NCBI RefSeq assembly: GCF_023715465.1
Contig: NZ_JAMBOE010000001.1
Span: 434,001-498,000 of the forward strand
Length of the DNA: 64,000 nt
Direction: 5' to 3'
DNA from: Paenibacillus macerans
GTDB lineage: Bacteria > Bacillota > Bacilli > Paenibacillales > Paenibacillaceae
The notes under the pieces are model-generated. The model searched no databases, was not told the DNA's origin, and saw only the letters and a program-made list of their open reading frames with translations. Position numbers and translations under genes: made by a program. Positions 53,173-61,607 of this stretch are shown here, in pieces (position 1 is the first letter of the stretch; every line of letters starts with the position of its first letter).

Positions 53173-53577
53173 TTATAGTCCCGGAATGGCCATATTCGTC
53201 TCCTTTAGGATTGCTTCCACTTCCCGGCGCACACCCGCGTCGCTTTTAATAAAATCGGTGATTTGCTTCAAATTGTATTCCTTCGAATGTTTCGCATCGG
53301 ACGCAGAAACCGAACTGGGATACACCTGGGCGTTTCCTGCCCCGATTGGATGTTCTCCGGTTACCTTCGAAGCATGCCCCGAACGATGCGATTCGGAACC
53401 TTCCGAACCATGACGTCCTTGGCTGCCTCCCAGGAAATCGGATTTCAGACCCGCAAACTTCAGGGCCGTTCCCGCCCCGTTCATAATGGACATCATTCCG
53501 CCTTTGCGCCGCGAAGCCCAAACCGCCGCGACGGCCCCGACCAACACTCCGCCTAAAAATGAGGAAGATCTCACCAT
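53173..53577 (-). CDS. Hypothetical protein with one N-terminal membrane segment
   Basis: 134 residues. SSSFLGGVLVGAVAAVWASRRKGG looks like the YtxH-like Gly-rich membrane start. A Ser/Gly/His-rich low-complexity middle follows, then a charged C-terminal helix KQITDFIKSDAGVRREVEAILKE. No named family. GGAGGTA lies 6-8 nt upstream of the ATG. Confidence 0.65.
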   Translation of the reverse strand: MVRSSSFLGGVLVGAVAAVWASRRKGGMMSIMNGAGTALKFAGLKSDFLGGSQGRHGSEGSESHRSGHASKVTGEHPIGAGNAQVYPSSVSASDAKHSKEYNLKQITDFIKSDAGVRREVEAILKETNMAIPGL

Positions 53578-53661
53578 AAATACCTCCTTAGATATGTTAA
53601 AATCATTTGTAGTGTTCGCGGTTTACAACAAACTCATGCGGCATAAATACAGGAAAGCGAG

Positions 53662-54576
53662 ATGACCCGTTTGTTCCACAAAAAAATCCTGCTGGTCGCT
53701 GCAGCTTGCGTTCTGCTCAGCTCTTGCGGCCAGCCCGATTCATCCACCGGCCAGTCCGATTCGAACGCTCGGGGCGAAGGAAATGCGGCAAATGCCGCCG
53801 TGTCCGCGCCCGAGTCTCAAGAAACCGCCAGCTCGCCGGAAGGAAACGGAATCCAGACGGCGCCGGAGGCGCCGCAGGACGGTATTTCCGGTTCCGGATC
53901 GGAGGAAGCCGCCGACACTGTGGAGAAGCCGGAGCTGCTGTATCACATCAACAAAGCTTACAATGTCGTACCCAACGAGGAAGGCACCGATAAAAAAGTG
54001 GTTCTGCTGACATTTGATGACGGTCCGAAAGAACAGGAAATGATCGAGGGATTGATCGACACGCTGGATAAGCACGGCGCCAAAGCGATCTTTTTCGTCA
54101 ATGGCTACCGGGTCAAAGCGCATCCCGAACTTCTCCAGCTCATTCACGATCGTGGTCAAATCGTCGGCAACCACAGCTGGGACCACATCGATCTCAAAAA
54201 AGAGAAAGAAGCAAACATGCGCCAGCAAATTGAGGACGTGCAAGCCATCGTGAAGGAGACGATCGGTGAGACTCCGAGATTTTTCCGCCCTCCGTTCGGT
54301 TCCGGAAACGACGTTACGCATCAAATCGCCGATGATAACGGCTTGATCTACATGACATGGTCCAACGGGTCTTTGGATTGGGACAGCAAAAACAAAAACA
54401 AGCCGGACGCCGTTATTCAAAATGTGCTGGAGCAGCTGCATGCCGGAAGCAACATCCTGATGCATGAACTGCCCTGGACCGTGGAGGCGCTGGACGAGTT
54501 GTTAACGAAGCTGGAAGACAAAGGCTACGGGTTCGTGGATCCCGCAAGCATCGGGCCCGATCCGGCGGCAGATTAG
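53662..54576 (+). CDS. Polysaccharide deacetylase lipoprotein (NodB, CE4)
   Basis: 304 residues. Lipoprotein signal with lipobox LLSSC (Cys about 22) and a Ser/Gly/Glu-rich linker to about 85. The CE4 domain follows with motif 1 LTFDDGP, motif 2 NHSWDHIDL (metal His-x3-His), motif 3 RPPFGSGNDV and motif 5 LMHELPWT. Glu replaces the usual Asp in the last H-D, which is tolerated in some members. Predicted to trim acetyl groups from peptidoglycan at the outer membrane face of the cell. Own terminator follows. Confidence 0.92.
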   Translation: MTRLFHKKILLVAAACVLLSSCGQPDSSTGQSDSNARGEGNAANAAVSAPESQETASSPEGNGIQTAPEAPQDGISGSGSEEAADTVEKPELLYHINKAYNVVPNEEGTDKKVVLLTFDDGPKEQEMIEGLIDTLDKHGAKAIFFVNGYRVKAHPELLQLIHDRGQIVGNHSWDHIDLKKEKEANMRQQIEDVQAIVKETIGETPRFFRPPFGSGNDVTHQIADDNGLIYMTWSNGSLDWDSKNKNKPDAVIQNVLEQLHAGSNILMHELPWTVEALDELLTKLEDKGYGFVDPASIGPDPAAD

Positions 54577-54638
54577 ACAGAGATCAGGCAGACCCCGGGC
54601 GGCAGAAAGCGAAGTAACTCGGACGAAAAAGATGACAA

Positions 54639-54660
54639 AAGCCGCCCAAACGGGCGGCTT
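54639..54660 (+). terminator. Terminator of the deacetylase gene
   Basis: AAGCCGCCC/GGGCGGCTT stem with an AAAC loop, then TTTAGC; A-rich on the other side, so partly bidirectional. Confidence 0.8.
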
Positions 54661-54720
54661 TTAGCATCGCTAAGGGACATCAGAAACCCTAATCAGCCTC
54701 AAAACAGAGGTTCCTAAATT

Positions 54721-54855
54721 GTAACGGACTCAGAAGCTCTTATTACGCTCAAATCTGCTCGAATGGTCTCCATTTAAGCTGAATAAGGCCTTCAGGGTCC
54801 GTTAGAGCGGGAAATACCCGGAAAATGAGCAAATAACGTCAACTGTGTCCGTTAG
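54721..54855. repeat. Intergenic repeat family 1, copy 3
   Basis: GTAACGGACTCAGAAGCTCT, AAGGCCTTCAGGGTCCGTTAG, GGGAAATACCCGG and TGTGTCCGTTAG repeat the elements of 8981-9168 and 21777-21964 in the opposite orientation. With the inverted repeat at 54875-54927 it accounts for most of the 413-nt gap 54577-54989. Confidence 0.7.
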
Positions 54856-54874
54856 GGATTCACTTGACGTGACC

Positions 54875-54927
54875 AAATGCAAAAGTACATTTGATTTCCC
54901 CCGAAAATCGCCCGCACTTTTGCATTT
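54875..54927. repeat. 12-bp inverted repeat with 29-nt loop
   Basis: AAATGCAAAAGT at 54875-54886 and ACTTTTGCATTT at 54916-54927 are perfect complements. Adjacent to repeat copy 3. No T-run follows. Confidence 0.6.
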
Positions 54928-54989
54928 CGCAGCATTTGGCGCGACTCCCCCTGTTTTCTTTCCACGAATCACAGACATGCCGCTGGCTC

Positions 54990-55385
54990 TCATAAGCCGT
55001 TGCTTTGGCCCCAAGGCGAATCACTGATTCCCCACCACAATAAAAAAACTAAAATGATGACAAACATGTATAATAGCGAGTTAAAGAACCATCTTGTCCA
55101 TTTTAGCCTTTGCGATGGAAACACTTCCCTGCGGGCGGGCAGCTCCATCACGTCCTGCTCTTTCCCGATCAAAGAGGGTGTCGCCCTTGCTGGCGGAACC
55201 GCCGTCTTCAACGGCGGCCGTTCGAATGAAACCTCCGCGGCAGTGGTGTTCCGGGCCCGCCCACCGCGATTTTTCCGGCTTTTTTCGGTTTTCTCCTCGC
55301 GATGAACCCGGGTCCGGCGATTTTCTAGTGTTGTTTTCGATCTGCCGCGACTGTAACGCTCCAATCGGCTCAAACGTTCGCTCAT
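54990..55385 (-). CDS. Hypothetical membrane protein with basic cytoplasmic N-terminus
   Basis: 131 residues. A strongly basic, Ser/Arg-rich N-terminal 50 residues (LERYSRGRSKTTLENRRTRV), a variable linker, and one C-terminal membrane segment (WFFNSLLYMFVIILVFLLWWGI) with a short external tail. Overlaps the upstream CPBP gene by 4 nt, so both are co-expressed. B. subtilis ypbE is in the same position but has a LysM domain, not seen here. Confidence 0.7.
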   Translation of the reverse strand: MSERLSRLERYSRGRSKTTLENRRTRVHREEKTEKSRKNRGGRARNTTAAEVSFERPPLKTAVPPARATPSLIGKEQDVMELPARREVFPSQRLKWTRWFFNSLLYMFVIILVFLLWWGISDSPWGQSNGL

Positions 55386-55987
55386 GTCTCCCTCCGAAAT
55401 TTAATCACTAATCCCGATACAAAATCGATCAGAAAATGGCATACAATCGGTGCCCATAATGTACCGGTTTGCATGTATATAAATCCTAACCCGTAGCTGC
55501 TGGCAAATACCCAGCCGGTCGGAATCCAGTGCCGCAGGTAGCGGACGTGGATGGCGGCGAACAAAATGCTCGTCCAATAGACGCCGATGCCATGCTGTAT
55601 CGCTCCGCGAAACAGCAGTTCTTCACAGATGGCGACCATCGCCGAAATGACGGCAATATGCCAAATCGGGCGTCCCCGGAACAACTTGGCGTTGATCCCC
55701 CCGTCGTCCATGCTCTCCTCCGAAATAAACCGGGAGAGCAGAAAATCTGCACCGAACATCACCCCGGCCAGCCCCAGGCTCCAATAGAGGAATTCGGCAT
55801 GCTCAGGCAAGGCCAGCAAAGATAGCGGATTTCTTTTTTGAAAAAAAATGATGATTAAGCCGATAAATAAAGTAAGCCCTTGCGTCAAATACAAATTGAT
55901 CAAAAGCAACCGATCGTCCAGCTGCCCGGGATCGACTTTCTGGATCTTCACCTTGCCGAATTTGAATTTTTTCATAGTTTTTGTCAA
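55382..55987 (-). CDS. CPBP-family intramembrane protease (YpbD-like)
   Basis: 201 residues, five to six membrane spans. Abi/CPBP motifs: EE-x3-R as CEELLFRGAIQHG, F-x3-H as ILFAAIHVRY and the last His in VCHFLIDFVSG. The start may be the TTG at 55987 (with AAAGGA upstream) or the ATG at 55975. Position near mecA and resB matches B. subtilis ypbD. Substrate unknown. Confidence 0.85.
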   Translation of the reverse strand: MTKTMKKFKFGKVKIQKVDPGQLDDRLLLINLYLTQGLTLFIGLIIIFFQKRNPLSLLALPEHAEFLYWSLGLAGVMFGADFLLSRFISEESMDDGGINAKLFRGRPIWHIAVISAMVAICEELLFRGAIQHGIGVYWTSILFAAIHVRYLRHWIPTGWVFASSYGLGFIYMQTGTLWAPIVCHFLIDFVSGLVIKFRRET

Positions 55988-56046
55988 TCCCTGTCCTTTA
56001 TTATTATTCTAGCCTATTCAAAACCATTTGTAAGGAGGAATTCATA

Positions 56047-56952
56047 ATGAATAGCAAAAAAAATACCCGTAAGGAAGCACTCTTTATCATGGGCTTTCTG
56101 TTCACGCTGATCGTTGCAATCGGCACGTTTCTGTGGGGCTTTCAGACGGGCATGGACAAAATCGAAGCAAAATACGCTTATCTGAAGGTCGTACCGCCAG
56201 GGCAGGAAACGTCTGTCTCCTATCAGCAGCAGGATCTGGTCTCTTTTTATTACGTTGTTTTTCAGCCGTATCAACAGTTTAAGGAAGCCTATCTTTCCCG
56301 CCTGGAGGTATTGGACCAGGACGCATCGTCATCCGAATCAAGCGATTATCTGAAGGAGATCCGTGAAATTGCCGACCGTGGGTATGAGCAGATTGCAGCC
56401 CAATACATAACCGATTCTTCTCCTCTGCTAAAGGAGGCGCAAACCGATTATTTGAAAAGCTTGAAGCTGTTCAACCAAAGCGCCGGAGCGGTAAAACACA
56501 AAAAAGGAGCCGAGCTCGCGGCTGCGCTGAAACAAAACGAGTTCACCGTTGAAGCGGTAAACTTCGGTCTTGAGGCGCAAAACAACTTTTATTCAGCGAT
56601 TCTCAAATGGACGGCGAAGACGAACAGCCAAATTCCGGCCACGTTCGCTTATAAAGCAAACATCCCGGCCCAGGAATGGTCCAAATATCCTTTAGCCGTC
56701 AAAAACAAAGCGGTGGCCGATATGATGCTGAGCGAAAAGAGGTATGAAGCCTACCTTCCCCAAGACATGACCGCGAAAATTGACCAGATGATCAAAAGCG
56801 GCCGAGCTGAGGCTTTAAATCTTAAAACTGTGTCTTCTATTGTGAAAATTGTCACAGAAACCGAAGCCGTCAAAGGGGATGAATTTTCCCGCTTCAGATC
56901 GTCGTATTATGCGTCCGAGCTGCTGCCCGAGCTCCCTATTTTCACGGAATAC
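56047..56952 (+). CDS. Hypothetical membrane-anchored protein
   Basis: About 301 residues with one N-terminal anchor (ALFIMGFLFTLIVAIGTFLWGFQTGMDKIEAKY). The large outside part is helical and Lys/Ala-rich with no recognisable domain; SYQQQDLVSFYYVVFQPYQQFKEAYLSRLEVL is its most conserved-looking section. AAGGAGG is 8 nt upstream of the ATG, which excludes the longer in-frame start. Divergent from the CPBP gene. Confidence 0.75.
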
Positions 56953-57037
56953 TGACAGGAAGATCGGCTATTCCCGGGGATAACAGACGATTTTCGACAT
57001 TAGTAAAATCATAACCAAAAAAGCAGCCAGGTTCAAG

Positions 57038-57075
57038 TTTGGCAAAAGCCCCCGGAATGCGGCGCGGGCTTTTGC
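57038..57075 (+). terminator. Terminator between the 56047 gene and the serA leader
   Basis: GGCAAAAGCCC/GGGCTTTTGCC stem, 11 bp, with a 14-nt loop. The T-run is poor on the plus strand, so confidence is moderate. Confidence 0.5.
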
Positions 57076-57095
57076 CATCATTTATCCGGGAAGTA

Positions 57096-57125
57096 GTTGA
57101 CACCTTGCGGCGGGGCGTGTTACAT
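57096..57125 (+). promoter_or_regulatory. Predicted promoter of the serA T-box transcript
   Basis: TTGACA (57096-57101), 18-nt spacer, TACATT (57120-57125), 20-30 nt before the T-box leader begins. Confidence 0.6.
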
Positions 57126-57139
57126 TATGAAAAATTACA

Positions 57140-57352
57140 TTTGACGAAAGGCTTTGAAGGAAGGAAGTTGTCGGAAAGCTCCCAGAGAGCCGGTGGTGCT
57201 GCGAACCGGTAGCAAAACGATGAACTTTAGCGATCCTGAGTCACTGCGTTGAATTTTCAGTAGGCGCAGTCGGTGAACTCCGTTATCAGTCTGTCAGCGA
57301 TGACAAATGAGGCTGCTTCTGCGAAGGCGCAGCGAATTAGGGTGGTACCACG
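57140..57352 (+). promoter_or_regulatory. T-box leader (tRNA-sensing) of serA
   Basis: Stem I distal elements AGAGAGCCGGTGG...GAACCGGT, an intervening region, and the conserved T-box AGGGTGGTACCACG at 57339-57352. A terminator follows at once. T-box leaders upstream of serA usually read uncharged serine tRNA; the specifier codon was not fixed with confidence here. Confidence 0.9.
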
Positions 57353-57355
57353 AAC

Positions 57356-57404
57356 AACTCTCGTCCCTTACTACGGAAGTAGTGTGCGGATCGGGAGTTT
57401 TTTT
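57356..57404 (+). terminator. T-box terminator
   Basis: AACTCTCGTCC pairs with GGATCGGGAGTT (some G-T pairs), then TTTTTT. The T-box bases preceding it form the alternative antiterminator. Confidence 0.85.
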
Positions 57405-57414
57405 AATGCCCGCG

Positions 57415-57431
57415 TGCCTATAATATAGGCA
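57415..57431. repeat. 17-nt palindrome between T-box and serA repeats
   Basis: TGCCTATA-A-TATAGGCA, perfectly symmetric. It contains TATAAT, so it might include a promoter element or an operator; no matching -35 box is obvious. Confidence 0.5.
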
Positions 57432-57511
57432 GGAGTGACCGCTTTGGGACCGCAACCCATTATCTTCATCCTTTTCTGCAGTAACGGAAAAAAGCGCTAA
57501 TGTATCACCGT

Positions 57512-57709
57512 AAGCTTAGGCTTCCGAAGAGAGTTTTGTACGACGAACTTTCGGGGAAGCCTTGCTATACAAAACTTAAGCTTAGGCTTCCGAAGAGAGT
57601 TTTGTACGACGAACTTTCGGGGAAGCCTTGCTATACAAAACTTAAGCTTATGCTTCCGAAGAGAGTTTTGTACGACGAACTTTCGGGGAAGCCTTGCTAT
57701 ACAAAACTT
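57512..57709 (+). repeat. Three tandem copies of a 66-nt structured repeat in the serA leader
   Basis: Units at 57512-57577, 57578-57643 and 57644-57709 are identical except one base (unit 3 has ATGCTTCC for AGGCTTCC). Each unit holds four arms in the order AGGCTTCC, AGTTTTGTA, GGAAGCCT, TACAAAACT. Arms 1-3 and 2-4 are complementary, so two hairpins exclude each other or form a pseudoknot. The last unit ends one base before the TAGGAGG of serA. The frame through the units is open (66 = 22 codons) but has no start signal. Confidence 0.92.
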
Positions 57710-57724
57710 TTAGGAGGCCAAAAC

Positions 57725-59314
57725 ATGTTTAAAGTTTTAGTATCGGATCCGATCAGCGACATGGGGATTCAGCAACTGGTTGATGCAGACGACATCGTGG
57801 TCGAGAAGAAAACGGGACTCAGCGAGGACGAGCTTGTACAGATCATCGCCGAATATGACGGTTTGCTGGTGCGCAGCCAAACGAAAGTCACCGAAAAAAT
57901 CATGGCCGCGGCAGCCCGCTTGAAGGTGATCGGCCGCGCCGGGGTTGGGGTCGACAATATCGATCTGGAGGCGGCCACGAAACGCGGCATCATCGTCATT
58001 AACGCGCCGGACGGCAACACGATCACAACCTGCGAACACGCCTTCGCCATGATGATGGCGCTCGCCCGCCACATTCCGCAGGCCTACGCCAAAACGATCT
58101 CGGGCCAGTGGGACCGTAAATTCCTTGGCGTTGAACTGCGCAACAAAACGCTCGGCGTGCTTGGCATGGGCCGGATCGGCAGCGAAGTCGCCAAACGCGC
58201 CAAAGCGTTCGGCATGGAGATTTTGGGCTACGATCCGTTCCTGACGGAAGATCGCGCCGAGAAGCTTGGGGTCAAGCTGGCCACGGTCGATGATATCGTC
58301 AGAAATGCCGATTTCATTACGGTGCACACGCCGCTTACGCCGGAAACGAAGCACATGATCGCCCGTCCGCAATTTGAAGTGATGAAAAAGGGCATGCGGA
58401 TCATCAACTGCGCCCGCGGCGGCATCGTCGACGAGCAGGCGCTCGTTGAAGCGATTGATCAAGGGATTGTGGCCGGCGCCGCCTTTGACGTCTTCGAAAA
58501 AGAACCGCCGGAAGCGGATCATCCTTTCCTGCACCATCCGAAAATCATCGTCACGCCTCACCTCGGCGCTTCCACCGTGGAGGCTCAGGAAAACGTCGCG
58601 ATCGACGTGTCGGAGCAGGTGCTGCACATTTTGCGCAGCGAGCCGTTCAAGAACGCCGTCAACATGCCGCCGGTCGCGCCTAGCGTTATGAACAAGCTGC
58701 AGCCTTATTTCGAGCTTGGCGAAAAAATCGGCGTTTTCTTGTCCCAGCTTAACAACCAGGCGGTCAAAGAAATTCACGTCGATTACGCCGGCGACCTGGC
58801 CGAGGGGGATACGCAGCCGCTCACGCGCTACATCATCAAAGGCGTGTTGTCCCGCCATTTCGGCGGCGACGTAAATATCGTCAACTCCATGCATCTGGCG
58901 AAGGTCCGCGACATCAATGTGGTTGTGTCCCAAGCTTCGGCGACAAAAGGCTTCACCAACCTGATCAGCGCAACCCTGAAAACGCAGGACGGCGCGGAAC
59001 GCCGGATCGCCGGCACGCTGCTTAACGGTTACGGAGCCCGGATCGTGCAAATCGACAAGTTCCCGGTGGACGTTGCTCCGGAAGGACATCTGATCTTCAT
59101 TTCGCACAATGACAAACCGGGGATTATCGGTAACGTCGGCACCCTGCTCGGCCAAAACGGCGTCAACATCGCCTCCATGCAGGTTGGCCGCAAGCTGGTC
59201 GGCGGGGAAGCGATTATGGTATTGACGGTAGACAAGGCCGTGACGAAAGAAGTGCTTGACGATCTGACGAAGCTGCCCGAGCTGAATAAAGCGCTGCAAA
59301 TCATTTTTGAATAA
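57725..59314 (+). CDS. serA: D-3-phosphoglycerate dehydrogenase SerA
   Basis: First step of serine synthesis. 529 residues. Substrate/NAD fold with IGRAGVGVDNIDLEAA, GVLGMGRIGSEVAKRAKAFG, NCARGGIVDEQALVEA (catalytic Arg), DVFEKEPPE (Glu) and TPHLGAST (His). An intervening domain follows, then a C-terminal ACT domain VAPEGHLIFISHNDKPGIIGNVGTLL for serine feedback. Start at MFKVLVSDPI, 7 nt from AGGAGG. Controlled by the T-box and possibly by the 66-nt repeats upstream. Confidence 0.96.
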   Translation: MFKVLVSDPISDMGIQQLVDADDIVVEKKTGLSEDELVQIIAEYDGLLVRSQTKVTEKIMAAAARLKVIGRAGVGVDNIDLEAATKRGIIVINAPDGNTITTCEHAFAMMMALARHIPQAYAKTISGQWDRKFLGVELRNKTLGVLGMGRIGSEVAKRAKAFGMEILGYDPFLTEDRAEKLGVKLATVDDIVRNADFITVHTPLTPETKHMIARPQFEVMKKGMRIINCARGGIVDEQALVEAIDQGIVAGAAFDVFEKEPPEADHPFLHHPKIIVTPHLGASTVEAQENVAIDVSEQVLHILRSEPFKNAVNMPPVAPSVMNKLQPYFELGEKIGVFLSQLNNQAVKEIHVDYAGDLAEGDTQPLTRYIIKGVLSRHFGGDVNIVNSMHLAKVRDINVVVSQASATKGFTNLISATLKTQDGAERRIAGTLLNGYGARIVQIDKFPVDVAPEGHLIFISHNDKPGIIGNVGTLLGQNGVNIASMQVGRKLVGGEAIMVLTVDKAVTKEVLDDLTKLPELNKALQIIFE

Positions 59315-59354
59315 TGTTCCACGGTGAACAAGATTTATCTGCGGTATTCAACAA

Positions 59355-59390
59355 AAAAACATCCTTCTCTCACGAAGGATGTTTTTCTTT
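59355..59390. terminator. Bidirectional terminator between serA and resE
   Basis: ACATCCTTC/GAAGGATGT stem; AAAAAAA on the left and TTTTTCTTTT on the right, so it works for the convergent genes serA and resE. Confidence 0.85.
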
Positions 59391-59396
59391 TTACGA

Positions 59397-60827
59397 TTAT
59401 TGTCCCGTTTCGACAGGGAGCGCGATATGAAAGGCGGTGCCTTTGCCGACGCCGCTTTCGGCGCGTATCGAGCCGTGATGGGCGTCAATGATGTTTTTGA
59501 CGATGGAAAGGCCGAGACCCGTCCCTCCGTTTTCGCCTCGTACGCGGGCTTTGTCCGCCTTGTAAAAGCGCTCGAAAATAAACGGCAGATCGTCGCTTGG
59601 AATCCCTACACCGCTGTCATGAATCGAAACGTGCAGCTCTTTGCCGGACTCTCCGTCCCGGGTAACCGCCGAAATGCCGATCGTTCCCCCTTCCGGCGTA
59701 TGCCGGAAGGCGTTGTCCAGCAGGTTGGTGAGCACCTGCTCCATCCGGTCCTCGTCTGCTTCCAGGTGAAGCGGGCGTTCGCTCAGCTCAAGCTTCAGAT
59801 TGATGCCATTCTCTTTGGCCCGGACCATAAACTTGCGGTACACCCGCTCGGCAAGCTCGCGAAAATCGATCTGCCGCTTCTCCATATCGGTATGGCCCGC
59901 TTCCATCCGGGCAAGGTCGAGCAGTTCGTGGACAAGCCGGCCCATTCGCAGCGATTCCTCATGGATCACCCGCGCCAATTCCGCGCTTTCCTCGGGGGAG
60001 GCCGCCATCCCGTCAAGCAGCGCTTCACTGTACCCCTGCATCATGGACAGCGGCGTGCGGATTTCGTGCGAGACGTTGGCCACAAAATCACGGCGCATTT
60101 TCTCCAGGCGCACCTCTTCGGTAACGTCGCGCAGGACGGCGACCGCACCGCGGATTTCCCCGTCCGACGACAAGGGGGCCATATGGACCGACCACACGCC
60201 CTTCAAGACATGAACGTTCATGCGCTGGTCGCCTTCCTGGTCAAGCACCCGGCGAAACATCGGCAGCAGCGGCGCCAGCTTGCCTTTGGCGTCTTTGCCG
60301 CCGAGCTCGAAGTCGGCATCTTCTTCGTCCAAATCTCCCCACTCGCTGAGAATTTGATCTCCCGGCGGGTTCGTCAATATCACGGAGCCTTCCCGATCCA
60401 GCGTAATCACCGCATCATTCATGCTGCGCAGCACGCTGGACAAATGCTCCTTCTCATGTTTCAGGCTGCGGATCGTATTTTCCAGTTCTTCCGCCATATG
60501 GTTAAATGTAATCGCCAACTCGCCGATTTCATCGCTCGTTCTCAGTGAAAGGCGCGTATCGTATTTACCTTTGCGCACCGAATCGGTAGCCTGAATCAGC
60601 TTCTGCATCGGCTGCGTGATTTTTGTGAACAGAAACAACGCAAAAAATGTCGTAAGCGAGAACCCGATCATCGCGACGATGACAAACAGCCTCTTCACGG
60701 CTCCGGAATTAGTGAAATTCGTATCGATGTAGGGCAGCAGAAACAGGCCCATCAGCATCAACACACATGCAACGAGGCAGGTTATCGTAATCCAAAGCTT
60801 ACCGACCAGCGTTCTCCAGAAATTCAC
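59397..60827 (-). CDS. resE: Sensor histidine kinase ResE-like
   Basis: 476 residues. TM1 at about 8-32, only a short outside loop (DTNFTNSGAVKR), TM2 at about 45-68, HAMP 70-120, a PAS domain about 125-240, then the kinase: His in FVANVSHEIRTPLSMMQGY, N box VLTNLLDNAFRHTPEGG, G boxes DSGVGIPSDD and GGTGLGLSIVK. Pairs with ResD to control respiration and anaerobic genes. The B. subtilis protein has a large external domain (593 residues); here sensing must rely on PAS or membrane parts. Confidence 0.93.
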   Translation of the reverse strand: MNFWRTLVGKLWITITCLVACVLMLMGLFLLPYIDTNFTNSGAVKRLFVIVAMIGFSLTTFFALFLFTKITQPMQKLIQATDSVRKGKYDTRLSLRTSDEIGELAITFNHMAEELENTIRSLKHEKEHLSSVLRSMNDAVITLDREGSVILTNPPGDQILSEWGDLDEEDADFELGGKDAKGKLAPLLPMFRRVLDQEGDQRMNVHVLKGVWSVHMAPLSSDGEIRGAVAVLRDVTEEVRLEKMRRDFVANVSHEIRTPLSMMQGYSEALLDGMAASPEESAELARVIHEESLRMGRLVHELLDLARMEAGHTDMEKRQIDFRELAERVYRKFMVRAKENGINLKLELSERPLHLEADEDRMEQVLTNLLDNAFRHTPEGGTIGISAVTRDGESGKELHVSIHDSGVGIPSDDLPFIFERFYKADKARVRGENGGTGLGLSIVKNIIDAHHGSIRAESGVGKGTAFHIALPVETGQ

Positions 60828-60828
60828 C

Positions 60829-61545
60829 TTACTTCGCGACCTCCAGCTTGTAGCCGACGCCCCATACGGTCGTGATCATCGCCGCCGCTTCCGGCGAAAC
60901 CTTGTTGAGTTTCTCCCGCAGCCGCTTCACGTGGGTGTCGACCGTCCGCAGATCGCCGAAAAACTCATAGTTCCAGACGTCCTTCAGCAGCTCCTCCCGG
61001 GAAAACACCTTATCCGGGGAAACCGCCAAATAATGCAGAAGCTCGTATTCTTTGGGCGTGAGGCTGACTTCCTGACCGCTTGCCGTAACCCGGTGAGCGT
61101 CATGCTCGATGACGAGATGAGGAAACACGATATTGTTGCTAGTCCCGCTTTCTTTGGACAAATAGGCTGTCGCCGAGGCGCGGCGCATGATCGCTTTCAC
61201 CCGGTAAATCACCTCTCTGGGACTAAACGGCTTAACGACGTAATCGTCGGCGCCTACCTCAAATCCCTGAACCCGGTTGATTTCCTCGCCTTTGGCCGTC
61301 AGCATCAGCACCGGCGTCGATTTGACTTGCCGCAGACGGCTGCAGACCTCGACACCATCGATTCCAGGCAGCATGACATCTAGTACGATCAAGCCGTAGT
61401 CATTGACCGACGCTTTTTTCAAAGCCGTTTCGCCATCCTCGGCCTCATCGATTTCATAGCCTTCTTTTTCCAAATACATTTTAAGCAGCCGACGGATTCG
61501 CTCCTCATCGTCGACTACCAGAATGCGGTTCGTTTCATCTGACAT
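60829..61545 (-). CDS. resD: Response regulator ResD
   Basis: 238 residues of the OmpR/PhoB class. The receiver has ILVVDDEERIRRLL, the phospho-Asp in LIVLDVMLPGIDGVEV, TAKGEE and the Lys of VKPFSPREVIYRV. The winged helix at the C-terminus reads VSLTPKEYELLHYLAVSPDKVFSREELLKDVWNYEFFGDLRTVDTHVKRLREKL. Start at MSDETNRIL with GGAGGGG 9 nt upstream; six more codons upstream would include the ribosome binding site. One base separates it from resE. Confidence 0.95.
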   Translation of the reverse strand: MSDETNRILVVDDEERIRRLLKMYLEKEGYEIDEAEDGETALKKASVNDYGLIVLDVMLPGIDGVEVCSRLRQVKSTPVLMLTAKGEEINRVQGFEVGADDYVVKPFSPREVIYRVKAIMRRASATAYLSKESGTSNNIVFPHLVIEHDAHRVTASGQEVSLTPKEYELLHYLAVSPDKVFSREELLKDVWNYEFFGDLRTVDTHVKRLREKLNKVSPEAAAMITTVWGVGYKLEVAK

Positions 61546-61607
61546 TAACAACAACCCCTCCATCTTCTTACCTAATGCGCGTGAGCTTCCTTTTGATTTG
61601 CTGCTAT

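Noticed and set aside
57512-57709. CRISPR array
   Set aside because: Three directly abutting 66-nt units have no spacers, and no cas genes are nearby. It is a tandem repeat.
57500-57724. A 75-residue N-terminal extension of SerA through the 66-nt repeats
   Set aside because: The ATG at 57500 has no ribosome binding site, while the ATG at 57725 has AGGAGG 7 nt upstream and matches the family start. The repeats stay open only because 66 is a multiple of three.
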